From NCBI GenBank assembly GCA_030674185.1, contig JAPXFY010000018.1:51377755-51400254 (forward strand): DNA of 22,500 nucleotides. Reading direction: 5' to 3'. Each line of letters begins with the position of its first letter. The first letter of the stretch is position 1. Shown one piece after another: positions 1 to 10,345 of the stretch. The notes under the pieces were generated by a model. It was not told the origin of the DNA. It saw only the letters and a list, made by a program, of their open reading frames with translations, and ran no database searches. The position numbers and the translations under genes are program-made. Source of the DNA: Monoplex corrugatus (Eukaryota > Mollusca > Gastropoda > Littorinimorpha > Ranellidae).

Positions 1-457
1 TGCTTAAACCAAACACGGGCGCCCATACATTCACCATGCTCACCACGACTGCCCCCCCCCCCCCCCACACACACACACAAGACCACACACTGACCTCTGA
101 CGGAAGCGAAGGAAGACCAGGATCGACTCTGTGGGGGCAGATTGAGGCCACCAGCACCACTGCTACCACTGTCACCACCACAACCTCCACCACCACCACC
201 ACCACCACCACCACGACGTCGACTGGATCTCGCCACGTTCCAGCTTTCCGCGCGCCTCAGAGTCAGAGCCCTCACACTCAGCAGTACCTCGCTGCCAGAA
301 TCTGTACGCTCAAGACCTCCCTTTGGCCGTTGTAACAGGTGCTGTCGTCGTGTTGCTGGAGTGGAGGTTGGTTCACTCATGGATTCCGTACGTTCGACGT
401 CCCTCAGCATTTCTAACTGTTGACCCACAGGACCATGATGGTTTGACTGAGACAAGT
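1..457 (-). other. Stop-free minus-strand frame continuing a coding repeat, to the window edge
   Basis: One minus-strand frame (codon first bases at positions giving remainder 2 when divided by 3) has no stop from about 470 down to base 1. Near 422-375 it reads QQLEMLRDVERTESMSE, clearly parallel to QQQLEALKGIERE in the neighbouring frame upstream, so the same repeated peptide continues across a one-base frame change. Further on it becomes Gly-rich from a (CCA)n run at about 188-214 and passes through a C-run and (CA)n at 51-79. G-rich DNA on the read strand lowers stop frequency, so openness alone is weak evidence; the repeat parallel is the stronger point. It could be decayed coding sequence, a continuation after a sequencing indel, or chance. 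Confidence 0.3.
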
Positions 458-1072
458 TCACCTCGGTTTGCTGAACTCCTCACGTTCAATACCTTTCAGA
501 GCTTCTAACTGCTGCTGTTCAGAAGCCTGGTGGCTCCTTGGTGACGAAGTCCCCGCCACGGTTATGGATTCCACACGTTTGCCATCCTTCGGGGAACGAA
601 ACCGCTGCTGCTCTGAGCCATGCTGCTCAGAGCCATGCTGCTCAGAGCCAGAGTTCCCCTTTGAAAACGAAGGTCCTTCAACGCTGGTGGATTCCGCACG
701 TTCAGTATTCCTCGGCAGTTGTGGCTGGTGGTTCGAGCCAGTGCAGCAGATCTCTGAAGACAGTTCAGGATCAAGGCATACGTCTTTGTTTTCATAGCTG
801 GAATCGTCCCCGTCGTTGCCGTCATCGTTGTCGCTGACGTAGACAGGATTGACAAAGTCTACTGCAACTGGGTCGTCGTTGTTGTTATTGTTGATGATGG
901 CGGGGGTGGAGGTGGAACTTGCCGTGGTGATGACATCGGTGGGGAGGGCGGTGGGAAAGGTGGTGGTGGCGGTGGCTGGAATGGTGATGATGGTGATGTA
1001 AGGTCCTACTGGGCCACTGTTGCTGTTGTCAGCGTCTGGTTCGTACGCTTTGTTATCCATGTTCCTTTTCTG
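458..1072 (-). CDS. Candidate terminal exon: low-complexity acidic cytoplasmic-tail-like protein
   Basis: A 200-codon minus-strand frame starts at ATG 1060-1058 and stops at 460-458. Just upstream the frame can be entered from a possible splice acceptor (CAG at 1072-1070), giving KRN before MDNKAYEPD; a further in-frame TGA lies beyond, so any upstream coding must come through that acceptor. The peptide is Thr/Ala-rich, then Asn/Asp-rich, and contains FVNPVYVSDNDDGN followed by SSYENKDV. NPVY fits the NPxY sorting or PTB-binding motif of receptor tails, and a basic KR start followed by a disordered acidic tail would fit the cytoplasmic side of a single-pass membrane protein. Its second half holds imperfect repeats (ERAESTSVEGPSF, KRVESITVAGTSS) and a GSEQH triplet repeat (about 600-650). 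No membrane segment is visible in the window. Function unknown; it could also be non-coding. Confidence 0.35.
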   Translation of the reverse strand, partial: QKRNMDNKAYEPDADNSNSGPVGPYITIITIPATATTTFPTALPTDVITTASSTSTPAIINNNNNDDPVAVDFVNPVYVSDNDDGNDGDDSSYENKDVCLDPELSSEICCTGSNHQPQLPRNTERAESTSVEGPSFSKGNSGSEQHGSEQHGSEQQRFRSPKDGKRVESITVAGTSSPRSHQASEQQQLEALKGIEREEFSKPR

Positions 1073-1146
1073 CTTTCAGCTGTTGGTAGTGTGTGTATCG
1101 TTATGCCGTTTCCATCTGCATGGTCTCTGCGTGTGCAAATAGACGG

Positions 1147-1730
<584 letters not shown>

Positions 1731-1830
1731 AACTCAGAATCAGAAAATGTTTATTGTACATCGGCCTTAGGCCACAATACATGCATGGGGAAGGGGAGGG
1801 GAGGAGTTCAGGTTTTCTTATACACTCGTA
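1731..1830 (-). repeat. Possible 3' end of an unidentified retroelement, minus strand
   Basis: Read on the minus strand, this stretch ends with GTACAATAAACATTTTCTGA followed by TTCTGAGT, i.e. an AATAAA signal followed by a short TTCTGA-type repeated tail, preceded by the small palindrome GGCCTAAGGCC. This layout is common at the 3' ends of animal LINEs and SINEs. No coding sequence accompanies it, so the family is not identified. Confidence 0.35.
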
Positions 1831-2930
1831 CAAGTTATACTATCAAACTGCAGTGAACTCTGTCACATTGTCCCCTTCTATCGTTTACCGTCACATAAGC
1901 TGGGATACATTCATCTTTGCATTTACAGTAGTCCTTTCATTTGTATTCTAGTCCATATTCCTTAACTGGCCAGCTAAGAATATCATTCATCCAACTGTCA
2001 ATTTTACAATAACAGGCTATCAGACAAACAAACCATTCAATTAGTGCACAGATCTGACGTTTCTTGTACCCTTCAGTGATCATACAGTTGATCAATACAT
2101 TCAACCACAGCTACTTGACATAAACAATCAATCCATCAATCGATCAACCAACCAACCAATCAATTAATCAGTCAACCAAATCAATCCACTGATTTACCAA
2201 TTGATCAATCAAATAATCCGCCATTCAGCCCGTGAATCAACTGACAAATCAACTTTCAATTGACTGGGTCAGATGCATCATCCAACCGTACAATCGATAT
2301 CACTTCAGTAACAATCACTTCACGTAATCACTCACTCACTCACTCAATCAATCGATCAATCATTTAACCAGTTAATCAGTCACCCAGTGACTTAATCGAC
2401 CAGATAACCTAGAATTTAACTGAGTTCGATAAATCAATTTGCAATCGTTACTTCAAATAACGCGAATCAATCATCCATACATTCAATAATTCAATCGCTG
2501 ATCGATCAATAGCTAAAACCATCAATTTATAAAATCGATCAGTCGGTGAGCCACCCATCAATTAACAAATTAGATAATCATTCCGTTGTCAGCTAATCAT
2601 GCGTTCAGTTTATTAATTATTCATCAGTGAATCTAAACCAATCAATGGAATTAATGTACAATGAAATAAACCAAGAAATATATGACACAAGAGCAATTCG
2701 ACCCCAAAACAGTCGGTTAATTGGCAAAAACAGACATTCATAATGCCAATCAGTTAATCAGACTAATCACAGATCAGTCACTCATTTACCAAAACAATTG
2801 ACATTGAGACAGTACCAAATGATCATTCAATGCTTATTTAGCACTTCGTGCATCTTATAGTTCAGAGATAACTCAATCTTCGGCGGTCAGCAATGGTTCA
2901 GGTCATAGACTGAATTGAAGGTTATGTATA
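1830..2930. other. AT-rich gene-free stretch with degenerate TCAA/ATCA periodicity
   Basis: No open frame of note. The sequence is full of ATCAATCAATC-like words (about 2130-2240, 2330-2400, 2460-2540) that look like an old, heavily mutated tetranucleotide array. Nothing else is recognisable. Confidence 0.6.
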
Positions 2931-3120
2931 TACGCACATACACACACACATATACACATCTATATACACGCACACATACATAATCACTCATACATATATA
3001 CACACATAGATATATACATATGTATCCACACATATACATAATGTAGATACTATCACCTATGTATGCATGTAAGTACACCAACGTCAACGTGAATACACAG
3101 GCACATATGCACATGTGTGT
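2930..3120. repeat. Imperfect (TA/CA)n microsatellite
   Basis: Alternating ACACAT, ATATAC and TACACAC words over about 190 bp. The minus-strand Cys/Val/Tyr-rich frame across it is a by-product of the repeat. Confidence 0.85.
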
Positions 3121-3159
3121 CTATATGAGCACCCCCTTCATATTCAAATAAACATTTTA

Positions 3160-4237
3160 ATTTTTTTTTATCTTTACAATTGAAATGAAATTACGTATTG
3201 TCTGAAATTCTAGTGCTAGTATCTACATAATTATTTACTTTTCTTCTCCTTTTAACAATTTTTTTCTCCTATTCATGGCGTGGAAAACGTATCTGGATAC
3301 GCTGTGACTTCGGTGGCTATTTGTTGATTGGAGCAGTATGCACATAGGCAAGCTGACTAAATCCTTTAAAAATTTCGCCCTGAGGTCAGCGTAAGTGGAA
3401 CATCTAAATAATAAGTGTTCTTCGTTTTCAGATTCTGTCCTGCAAAATGGACATACCTTTTCTTGGTCAGATTCACTGTATCTATTTATATTATTGTTTA
3501 GTGGTAAAACGTTCAACCTTATTTGTGAAAGGGCAACTCTGAAACAGTATATATCAATAGAGTCAATGTACTTCTCTTTTTCAAAGATAGTCTTAAATGA
3601 TCTGTAGCTTTCATACCTATCTCTGTCTCTGAGTGACCCAGACCATTCTTGAATATGTAAGTCTACAAGTCTCTGTTTAAATACACGCAAAAAGGCTTTT
3701 ACATTACCAACACCTTGTTGAGCCACACGATATTAAATCCAGTTTCACACAAAATTTCCCTTATTTTTGAAGCCCAGCATTCTTTCCCAGCCCTGTCAAG
3801 TTCCACTAACATTTGGTAAGCCTTATAAGGTAACCTATTTGGATTCATTTCCAGTAATTTAAACCAATATCTAAGACAGGTAGTTGAGGAGTGACATAAA
3901 GAGGATATCTTCCCAAATCCCCATATACCATCTTGTTAGGTGTCCTGACTGGAACACCCAACAGTCTTTTGCACGATACCAAATGTATTTTCTCTGTATG
4001 CTCGAGTCTGTTAAGTCCCCATATCTCAGAAGAATACAACAAAATAGGTTGAATTTTTTGCATCAAACAACTTGAAGAAAGTTTCTATAGTCATGTCTTT
4101 ATATTTTTGAAAAGTCCTGTTTAATAGCAAAGTTGCTTTTTTACCTTTTGTCACCAAATGTTCTGAGCCGGCCTTGGTGCTAATCATTGTCGTGAAATTG
4201 AAACCCAGACAACAATATTTACTAACTACTTCCTTGG
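3160..4237 (-). pseudogene. 5'-truncated LINE: RT thumb to C-terminal Cys/His finger, two frameshifts
   Basis: This is the 3' half of a non-LTR retrotransposon ORF2. Reading from 4237 downward: YCCLGFNFTTMISTKAG and HLVTKGKKA (end of the reverse transcriptase), then LLYSSEIWG, then a long linker (WFKLLEMNPNRLPYKAYQ; VGNVKAFLRVFKQRLVD) and a C-terminal finger CPFCRTESENEEHLLFRC, stopping near 3235. The frame changes at about 4062 (inside an A-run) and at about 3724, so it is a dead copy. There is no RNase H domain, which separates it from the LINE at 4643. The layout is that of CR1/L2-superfamily elements; the clade is inferred. The 5' end falls at the GA microsatellite at about 4237; the remainder down to about 3160 would be 3' UTR and contains an A-rich run on the minus strand. 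No clear target duplication was found. Confidence 0.8.
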
Positions 4238-4247
4238 AGAGAGAGAG

Positions 4248-4283
<36 letters not shown>

Positions 4284-4298
4284 AGAAGAAGAAGAAGA

Positions 4299-4332
<34 letters not shown>

Positions 4333-4350
4333 GCAGACAGACAGACGGAC
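4237..4350. repeat. (GA)n / (GAA)n / (GACA)n microsatellite
   Basis: GA repeats, a short AAG run, then GACA repeats, abutting the truncated 5' end of the minus-strand LINE. This is the same word set as the array at 1147-1730. The 100 bp after it (4350-4452) is unique-looking and carries no recognised feature. Confidence 0.9.
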
Positions 4351-4451
4351 AGATAGAACAAAAACAATGCACGATGGTAGTGGCATAAGCAAAATAATGC
4401 AAATGGGGCTGATGGAGTAAATCCCCGGCAATCCGAACACTGCACAGGTAA

Positions 4452-4642
4452 ATAGAATCAGTCAATTAATCAACCATCGTATCAATCAACTAACTAACCA
4501 GTCATCTGCACACCTGCTGCAGTACAGAATCAATCAATCAATCAACCATCGTATCAATCAACTAACTAACCAGTCATCTGCACGCCTGCTGCAGTACAGA
4601 ATCAATCAATTAATCAACCATCGTATCAATCAACTAACTAAC
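4452..4642. repeat. Left part of a 72-bp tandem array (about 2.6 copies)
   Basis: The unit is 72 bp and includes ATCAACCATCGTATCAATCA, then AACTAACTAACCAGTCATCT, then GCACACCTGCTGCAGTACAG. It stops abruptly at AACTAACTAAC (4632-4642), where the LINE begins, and resumes in register at 14459. The copies differ by a few substitutions only. Confidence 0.92.
4632..4642. other. Left 11-bp target-site duplication of the LINE
   Basis: AACTAACTAAC occurs here and at 14459-14469. Removing everything between plus one copy restores an uninterrupted 72-bp repeat unit, which supports insertion of the LINE into a pre-existing array. Confidence 0.85.
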
Positions 4643-5746
4643 TCTACCAACAACAACCATATTCAGCTGGGATCACCCTTGAAAACGACACTAGCCTGTA
4701 AACATCATTCAGGCAGTGACGTCAAACGTAACAGGCCAACACGTCATATTCCAGATTCGACTGATGTCAAAAACTTTTCTAAAGAAAAAGACAAACCAAA
4801 AGCACAAAACAGTAGGCCTACTTACAATCACTCAAAATTCCCACAGAAGAAATATTCCAGCCACAAAACTAACAACACCTGCATAACTGATAGTGATTCT
4901 AACAGCAAACTCGTGGATAGAAACACCCACGATGTCAACGAAACCGCCATCAGATCATCACAACTTCCACATGTGTTAATTCTACATGACTCTGTTTTTG
5001 ATGACATAGACGGCACAAGACTAGGCCGGTCTTATGGTTTTGTTGCTAACTGTCGAAAGACCCTCTCTATCGAAGACTGTAGTAGAGCTGTGGCAGACCT
5101 TAGTGCAGATGACAATATTGATGCAGTTGTGCTCCATCTTGGTGTCAATGACTTAAAAACGAAAGACGTTAGTTTGTGCAGTGATCATATGGTGAGTTGC
5201 ACCAAAGATATCACTGCAAAACTTCCACATACAAAGGTAGTGATAAGCAGAGTGGCACCTCTTAAATCTTCAGTTTTGAAAGTGAAAAGAGAACTTTTCA
5301 ATGCAAACGTTTTCTCTCAACTACATGACCACGACAACGTCACGTTCCTGGCTCACGAAAATCTGAATGCCGGCAACAGCAAAATGATGAGAGATGATAT
5401 CCACCCATCACAGAGAGGCACTACCTTTCTTGCGGGAAATCTTGGACGTCACCTCGAGTCCCTTTTTTGGCAGAAATCTACAACCAAAAGGAACACACAC
5501 CGCAAGAAAGGGCAACCACCACGCCACCAACAATTCGCATATCGTAACAACTACCAGAGAAACTTTTATTCACAAAGACGTCCTCTACAGAACACAACCA
5601 TATTAAATAGACCATATCCTTGCACTGAACAAATATATCACGACCATTTTCAAGACCCTCGTTCATTCCAACACATGTTTCGTATGTGGTACCCATGGAA
5701 TTTTGGACACCAAGGGCGTTATCTTAATCATCATGGCAGGAGATAG
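4643..5746 (+). pseudogene. LINE ORF1, 5'-truncated, SGNH/GDSL esterase-like
   Basis: Open for at least 356 codons to a stop at 5744-5746, with no usable ATG at the 5' side, so the N-terminus was lost at insertion. The first third is polar and basic (Lys/Asn/Ser/His). A central SGNH-hydrolase pattern follows: block I HVLILHDSV (Ser at 4991-4993; GDS is replaced by HDS), block III LGVND (5141-5152) and block V DDIHPS (His at 5402-5404). Ser, Asn and the Asp-x-x-His pair are thus present. The C-terminus is Arg/His/Tyr/Asn-rich (RRPLQNTT, HHGRR), suited to RNA binding. Esterase-type ORF1 proteins are known in CR1/L2-like LINEs, where the role is uncertain (membrane or lipid interaction has been proposed). 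The frame shows no internal stop although ORF2 is heavily broken. Confidence 0.72.
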
Positions 5747-6048
5747 ACATATGCACCTGGTCATTATGGAAGACATTAACACAACCCAGTTCCAACATTG
5801 AATGTTGTCTTTCTCTGAGACACTACATAACTCTTGTCTTCAAAGAATCATTTGTTATCAGACATAAGTTGTGTATAATTTCTTTCGATATTAGCTAATT
5901 AGTATATTCTGTACTGCATTGCAGCTTAAGTACTCAATTGGATAGATTTTACAGTGTACTCTTCTATTCATCTTGTTCACTTGTTTGTTAAGTTCCCTAT
6001 TTTCCAAATTCACACATCGTTCAGCGGTGATTTATTGATATAAACAAC
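5747..6048 (+). other. LINE inter-ORF spacer
   Basis: 302 bp of AT-rich DNA between ORF1 and the ORF2 start. No frame or motif of interest. ORF2 lies in a different frame from ORF1, so it would need internal initiation or reinitiation. Confidence 0.6.
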
Positions 6049-7056
6049 ATGACATCAGATTTCAGTATACTCCAATGGAACTGCAGATCAATCCATTCAA
6101 ACCTAGTGTTGCTCCAACAGTATTTATCAAAAAATAATCATTGTGTTTTAGCACTGCAATCTCTTAATGTTGTCCAACATAAGCTTCCAAAATTGCCAAA
6201 TTATTTTTATCCTCCGCTATTTCAATGTTGTAAGGCAAATAACAAGATACAGGTTGCCATATACATCCGATGTGATCTGGACTACTCGTCCTTTGTGGAT
6301 TTCCCGATCCCAGCAGATACAAAAGACATCTTTACACAGGAGCAGTTGTCAGAGTTAATACAACTGTTAATGTAAATCTTTTATCATTGTACCTTCCTTC
6401 TGGTCCAAAAGATGATAACACAGACTGGATCAAGCATTTGGACACAAAAGGCTCAAGGTGGATAGTACTGGGTCATTTTAACGCTCATTCTCCTTTCTGG
6501 GAGAAAGAATGTCTCAAAATTACCAGCAATCGCCTAATTGAAAACATAGTAGATTCAAATCTTTACTTATTAAACGATGGTTCAGTTACACGGATACCTG
6601 ATATCTCTACTCATAGAGCAACCACAGTGGATTTGTCTCTCATCTATCCAGAGTTTGCAACAAATTGTACTTGGCTCGTAGGAGATGATAGTTTGGGTAG
6701 TGATCATCTTCCAATTGAAATAAAACTTTTGGAGAAAACAACTTTCAGAACACCCACTGACACTGAAGACAGAATCCCCAAATTCAAATACAAGAACGCC
6801 GATTGGATAGCGTTTGGTAATATCCTTCAGACGCACAACACAGATTTAATAAAACATGACAATATAGATGTATTTTATTCTAATTTCATCGAAGTTGTCT
6901 TAAAGGCAGCTTTCTCTTCTATTCCAGTGTGCAAGTCGGTGACACTAGGCAAATACCGTGGGAATTCGTGGTGGACGAAAGAATGTGAACAGGCTGTTGC
7001 CTTTAAAAAAGAAACGTTTAAAATCTGGCTGAAAAATAAAACATTGCACATCATTT
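6049..7056 (+). pseudogene. LINE ORF2, APE-type endonuclease domain (frameshifted, catalytic changes)
   Basis: Starts at ATG 6049: FSILQWNCRSIHSNLVLLQQ is the first strand and Asn motif of an apurinic-type (EEP-fold) endonuclease. The next conserved site, normally LQE, reads ALQSLNV (Ser at 6160-6162). The frame breaks at about 6335 (apparent stop at 6373) and continues in another frame with LLSLYLPSG, then VLGHFNAHSPFW, where the usual GDFN Asp is His (6474-6476), then LGSDHLP (6699-6710), intact. A second frame break follows at about 7040, ending this segment with a stop at 7056. The domain nicks target DNA to prime reverse transcription; the Asp-to-His change and the frameshifts indicate a non-functional copy. 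Whether LQS is a family trait cannot be judged from one copy. Confidence 0.82.
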
Positions 7057-8217
7057 GAACATGAAGAAAGTTAAAATTCAATGTAATAGAGTAATAGCAC
7101 AAGCAAAGAAGTCCTATTGGACCAGTTTCTGCAATGATGAAGTATCTGAAATAAAGGATATGTACAAAGTGTGGAAAAAAGTAAAAGAAATGAAACATGG
7201 TCATACACTGCCAAGCTACCCAGTTAAGTTTAAAGACAATTTATTTCCAAATTCCTTTGAAAAAGGTAACGCCTTTCTTAATCTTTTTTCAGACAATAGC
7301 CGATCAGTTACTTTAAAGTCAACTAATGGTCAACACAGAATAGAACAGGAGAAAAATGACATCTATGTTGATCCAATTTCTAAGGAGAATCATTATATCA
7401 ATTCTCCCATTCAACTGGACGAATTCATGGAAACTTTGGCGTCTTTTTCATCCAATAAATCTTCTGTTGGTTTAGATGGTATTTCTTATTAGATGCTAAT
7501 TCATTTGCCTCTTAAGTGGAAGGATTTATTACACTCATTTTTCCAAAAATGTTGGTTGAATGGAGCTCTTCCAAAACTCTGGAAGAAGTCCGTGATAATT
7601 CCCATCATTAAGGAAGGCAAATCAAGGTCACTCGTTGACAGTTACAGACCAATAGCTTTAACTTCTCATGTTGGGAAACTGATGGAAAAGATTATTCAGA
7701 AGCGTTTGTTCCATTATTGTGAGCGAAATGATATTATTCCACCTCAACAGGCAGGATTTAGGAAAGGGCGATGTACAACAGATCATTTAGTGAAACTTAC
7801 AAGTCAAATCAAAAAACAATTTTCTCGTAGAAAAAGCACTTTGGCTACATTTTTTGACGTGAAGAAGACTTACGACACTGTGTGGCATTCAAGACTGCTT
7901 TACAAATTGAAGAGCATTGGTGTAACAGGTAAAATGTATTATTACATTAAAGACTTTTTATCCTGTAGATCAATGTGTGTAAGATTAGGGACTGTATACT
8001 CTTCATTTAAAGACATAGACATGGGGATCCCTCAGGGGTCAGTCATAGCCCCCATCCTGTTCAGTATACTTCTTTATGATTTGCCACAACATTTGTCGAA
8101 GAACACTAATGTTGTACAGTATGCAGATGATATTGCCATATGGATGAATACCACTCTTCGAAAAAAAACCAAACAAAAGAACAATCACCCATGTACAAAA
8201 GCTCTACCAATATGATC
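7040..8217 (+). pseudogene. LINE ORF2, reverse transcriptase domain (in-frame stop, then frameshift)
   Basis: After the break at about 7040 the frame reads HHLNMKKVKIQCNRVIAQAK and the pre-RT linker, with SSVGLDGISY just before an in-frame TAG (7490-7492). Beyond it come LWKKSVIIPIIKEGK, YRPIALTSHVGKLMEKII, QQAGFRKGRCTTDHL, the first catalytic block FFDVKKTYDTVW (Asp at 7856-7858), GIPQGSVIAPILFSILLYD and the second catalytic block QYADDIAIW (Asp codons 8126-8131). All palm motifs are intact. The frame is then lost at an eight-A run (8161-8168) and stops at 8213-8215. These lesions imply that the copy has not been selected since insertion, or that some are assembly indels. Confidence 0.88.
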
Positions 8218-9606
8218 TTGATAACCTGAGTAATTACATGAAAGACAACGGTCTGGACTTATCGAGTGAAAAGACTTATCTTATGCTTTTTAACAATGGT
8301 GAAAACCCTAAAACTCTCCCTACGTTATCGCTGGACAACAATTCACTTGCTTATAAGCCCACCGTTAAATTTCTAGGAGTGCACATAACACGAAAGTTGA
8401 ATTGGAGACATCATATCGAATATTTAATTACAAAAGCAAACAAAAGACTTAACTTCTTAAAAATAGTCAACAGACAATCCTGGAGCCAAGACACTCAAAC
8501 TATGTTACATCTTGCGATTTCTTTGGTTCGATCGAAACTGCTCTATGGACAAGAGGTATATTTTACTGCCTCGAATACACTCTTAAAAAAATTACAGAGT
8601 GTAGACAGCAAAGCTATTAAATTGGTTCTTGGTGTGCCCGTTCATACAAACACAATGAAGTCTTATAAAGAAAGTAACATATTACCGCTTACAGATCAAC
8701 GTGAATTAGCGGTGACGAAGTATGTTATTAGAGCTCTGGCCGTAAAGAACTCAGTTAAGGATGAATTACTATACACCTCGGAAAATGACTATCCTCAGAA
8801 AGCTCGAACGGTGCATTCTCTTCAACCTATACGAAATTTTGCAGAAGTCCTCCTGAGCGAAAACAATATTGATGTAAATGACATTCCAGAAATGCCTCTT
8901 ATTCCATCCATACCTTCCTGGGAACTTGAAAAAGCTAACTTTGACATAGACTACATAAATCTCAATAAAACAGAAGAAATAAATATTCTAGTATCAGAAG
9001 TCAAATCTCATTTAACCACATATTATCCTAATCACCTAAAAATTTTCACAGACGGGTCTGTTTTAGATACAGCTTATAGCGGAGCTGGATTCGTCATTCC
9101 TGCCTTAAAGGTAAAAAAATCTTTTTACATAGGTAAAGGCTTCTCTATTTTTACATCAGAATTATACGCAATATTGATGGCTCTTAACTATATTATTAGC
9201 TTCTCATACGATATCTGCAACATACTATTGTGTGTTGATTCTAAATCAGTGTTACGTAGCTTGAAACAAACAGAAAATGTAATACGAAATGATATTATAT
9301 GTGAGATCAAACATTTGATACATTGTATATCATCCAGTGGTGTTGGTATAAATTTTTGCTGGGTTCCGTCACATTGTGGACTTTATTGGAATGAAATTTC
9401 GGACAAATTAGCAAAAGACGGTGCATCCAATAATGCAAATACCGTAACTTTCCATAACATACGACTGTCAGTTCATGAACTTGGTTCTGTGTTAGAATGT
9501 TCACTGTATACAAATTTTTCCAGTACCCAAAGCCTGATACCTAACTGCCCCAGACAGCTAGCGTCCTTGATATACAAACTAAGGCTTAACTCTTGGAAAA
9601 CAAAAA
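8160..9606 (+). pseudogene. LINE ORF2, RT thumb and RNase H domain, cut by the PLE
   Basis: Beyond the A-run the frame resumes as QKLYQYDLDNLSNYMKDNGL and YKPTVKFLGVHITRKLNW (thumb/connection), LLYGQEVYF, then a type I RNase H: KIFTDGSV (Asp 9051-9053), FTSELYAILMAL (Glu 9159-9161), LLCVDSKSV (Asp 9237-9239), FCWVPSHCG and SDKLAKDGA (Asp 9402-9404). All four acidic residues are present. The coding sequence ends at LRLNSWKTK, where the PLE has inserted at 9606/9607, and resumes at about 13964. RNase H-bearing LINEs are expected to remove the RNA strand of the RNA:DNA hybrid with this domain. Confidence 0.88.
9597..9606. other. Left 10-bp target-site duplication of the PLE
   Basis: AAAACAAAAA here and at 13954-13963. 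Deleting one copy and the element joins the LINE reading frame from ...NSWKTK to ...KYTQNVCIC, which confirms the boundary. Confidence 0.88.
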
Positions 9607-9792
9607 TGTGTGGGTGTATGGCACACAGCATGACATCATAAAAATGACGCACAATCAAAATGACGCAAAATATTTCTACATAACTTCGTAATAGCTATGC
9701 TTTGTTAGTCGACATTCTGAGTTTCTTGAGAAAGACTTTAAAGTCGAAAATTTGACCGCTCCACAAGGTGTTCGGGTGTTGTGTACAGTAAG
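9607..9792 (+). repeat. PLE left terminal repeat (pLTR)
   Basis: 186 bp, from TGTGTGGGTGTATGGCACAC to GTGTTGTGTACAGTAAG. Every base I compared matches the right copy at an offset of 4161. It contains TGACATCA (9631) and two TGACGCA words (9645, 9661), the palindrome GACTTTAAAGTC (9734-9745) and GAAA directly after it. Confidence 0.93.
9725..9754 (+). ncRNA. Hammerhead-like hairpin motif in the left pLTR
   Basis: The 30 nt read CTTGAGAAAGAC, a perfect hairpin closing with GTC, then GAAAATTTG. Short-stem-III hammerhead ribozymes are reported from PLE terminal repeats; their core is CUGANGA, stem II, GAAA. Here stem II and GAAA fit, but the first box reads UUGAGAA, changing two core positions, so self-cleavage is doubtful. 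The same motif is at 13886-13915 in the right pLTR and, with a different hairpin, at 15031-15060 on the minus strand. Confidence 0.35.
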
Positions 9793-9913
9793 AATTATGA
9801 TTTCCACATGAAGTGAGGAACAACCTGCATCCCTTCGTGGATCCACCTTGGGGCACATAGAGATCTCTGCAATCAGCCATTGTTTGTCACCATGACCACT
9901 CAAACTTATCTTC
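9793..9913 (+). other. PLE 5' internal leader
   Basis: 121 bp between the left pLTR and the first frame judged coding. An ATG at 9892 opens a frame to 10245, but its product shows no PLE-like pattern and looks like a shadow of the frame starting at 9914. Confidence 0.5.
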
Positions 9914-10345
9914 ATGCATCCGGTGTCACATTCTGGATCTGGCTCACCCAGCACAGAGATCGGCCAGAGTGTCAACTTAGCAACAAAGCTTCAAAGATAC
10001 CTATCCCACATCAACTTTCTACAAACATGCCAACAAAAGAACCTTACTCCCAATGGTATGAGAGTTCGTTTTGCCTCCACAGGCCTCCCGGAAAGCAACA
10101 CACTTCACCAAAAGATACACAATGTAATTTCCAGTGCAGAGAAGTCCATCATGAAACTTTCCATCAATTTCTACAAGCAAGCTTCAAAGAACAACCAGGA
10201 GACATTGGCATCAACAGTAACCACCCTCAGATCTTCCCTACATGAAGAAGCCTTTCGTGATTTTGTGGCAGACTTGGAAAGAAAAGAAACGAACACCAAA
10301 ACCCACTGTCAACAAACCAAACACAAAAACTTCTCCAACTTCTGA
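9914..10345 (+). CDS. PLE upstream frame: N-terminal helical region of the PLE polyprotein
   Basis: 143 codons from ATG 9914. After a polar start it reads ATKLQRYLSHINFLQTCQQK, then NLTPNGMRVRFAS, then a Lys/Ala/Leu/Glu-rich segment (KIHNVISSAEKSIMKLSINF; LHEEAFRDFVADLERKET) likely to form helices or a coiled coil. This is what is usually seen ahead of the RT in GIY-YIG PLEs, so I take it as the N-terminal part of the same protein rather than an independent gene. It ends at 10343-10345. The RT frame, one base away, is open from 10261, giving an 85-bp overlap in which a frame change would fuse the two. Either the copy carries one indel or the element uses frameshifting. Confidence 0.6.
   Translation: MHPVSHSGSGSPSTEIGQSVNLATKLQRYLSHINFLQTCQQKNLTPNGMRVRFASTGLPESNTLHQKIHNVISSAEKSIMKLSINFYKQASKNNQETLASTVTTLRSSLHEEAFRDFVADLERKETNTKTHCQQTKHKNFSNF

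Noticed and set aside
9880..10245. 121-codon frame at the PLE 5' end
   Set aside because: Overlaps the 9914 frame out of register and shows none of the features expected of PLE N-termini.
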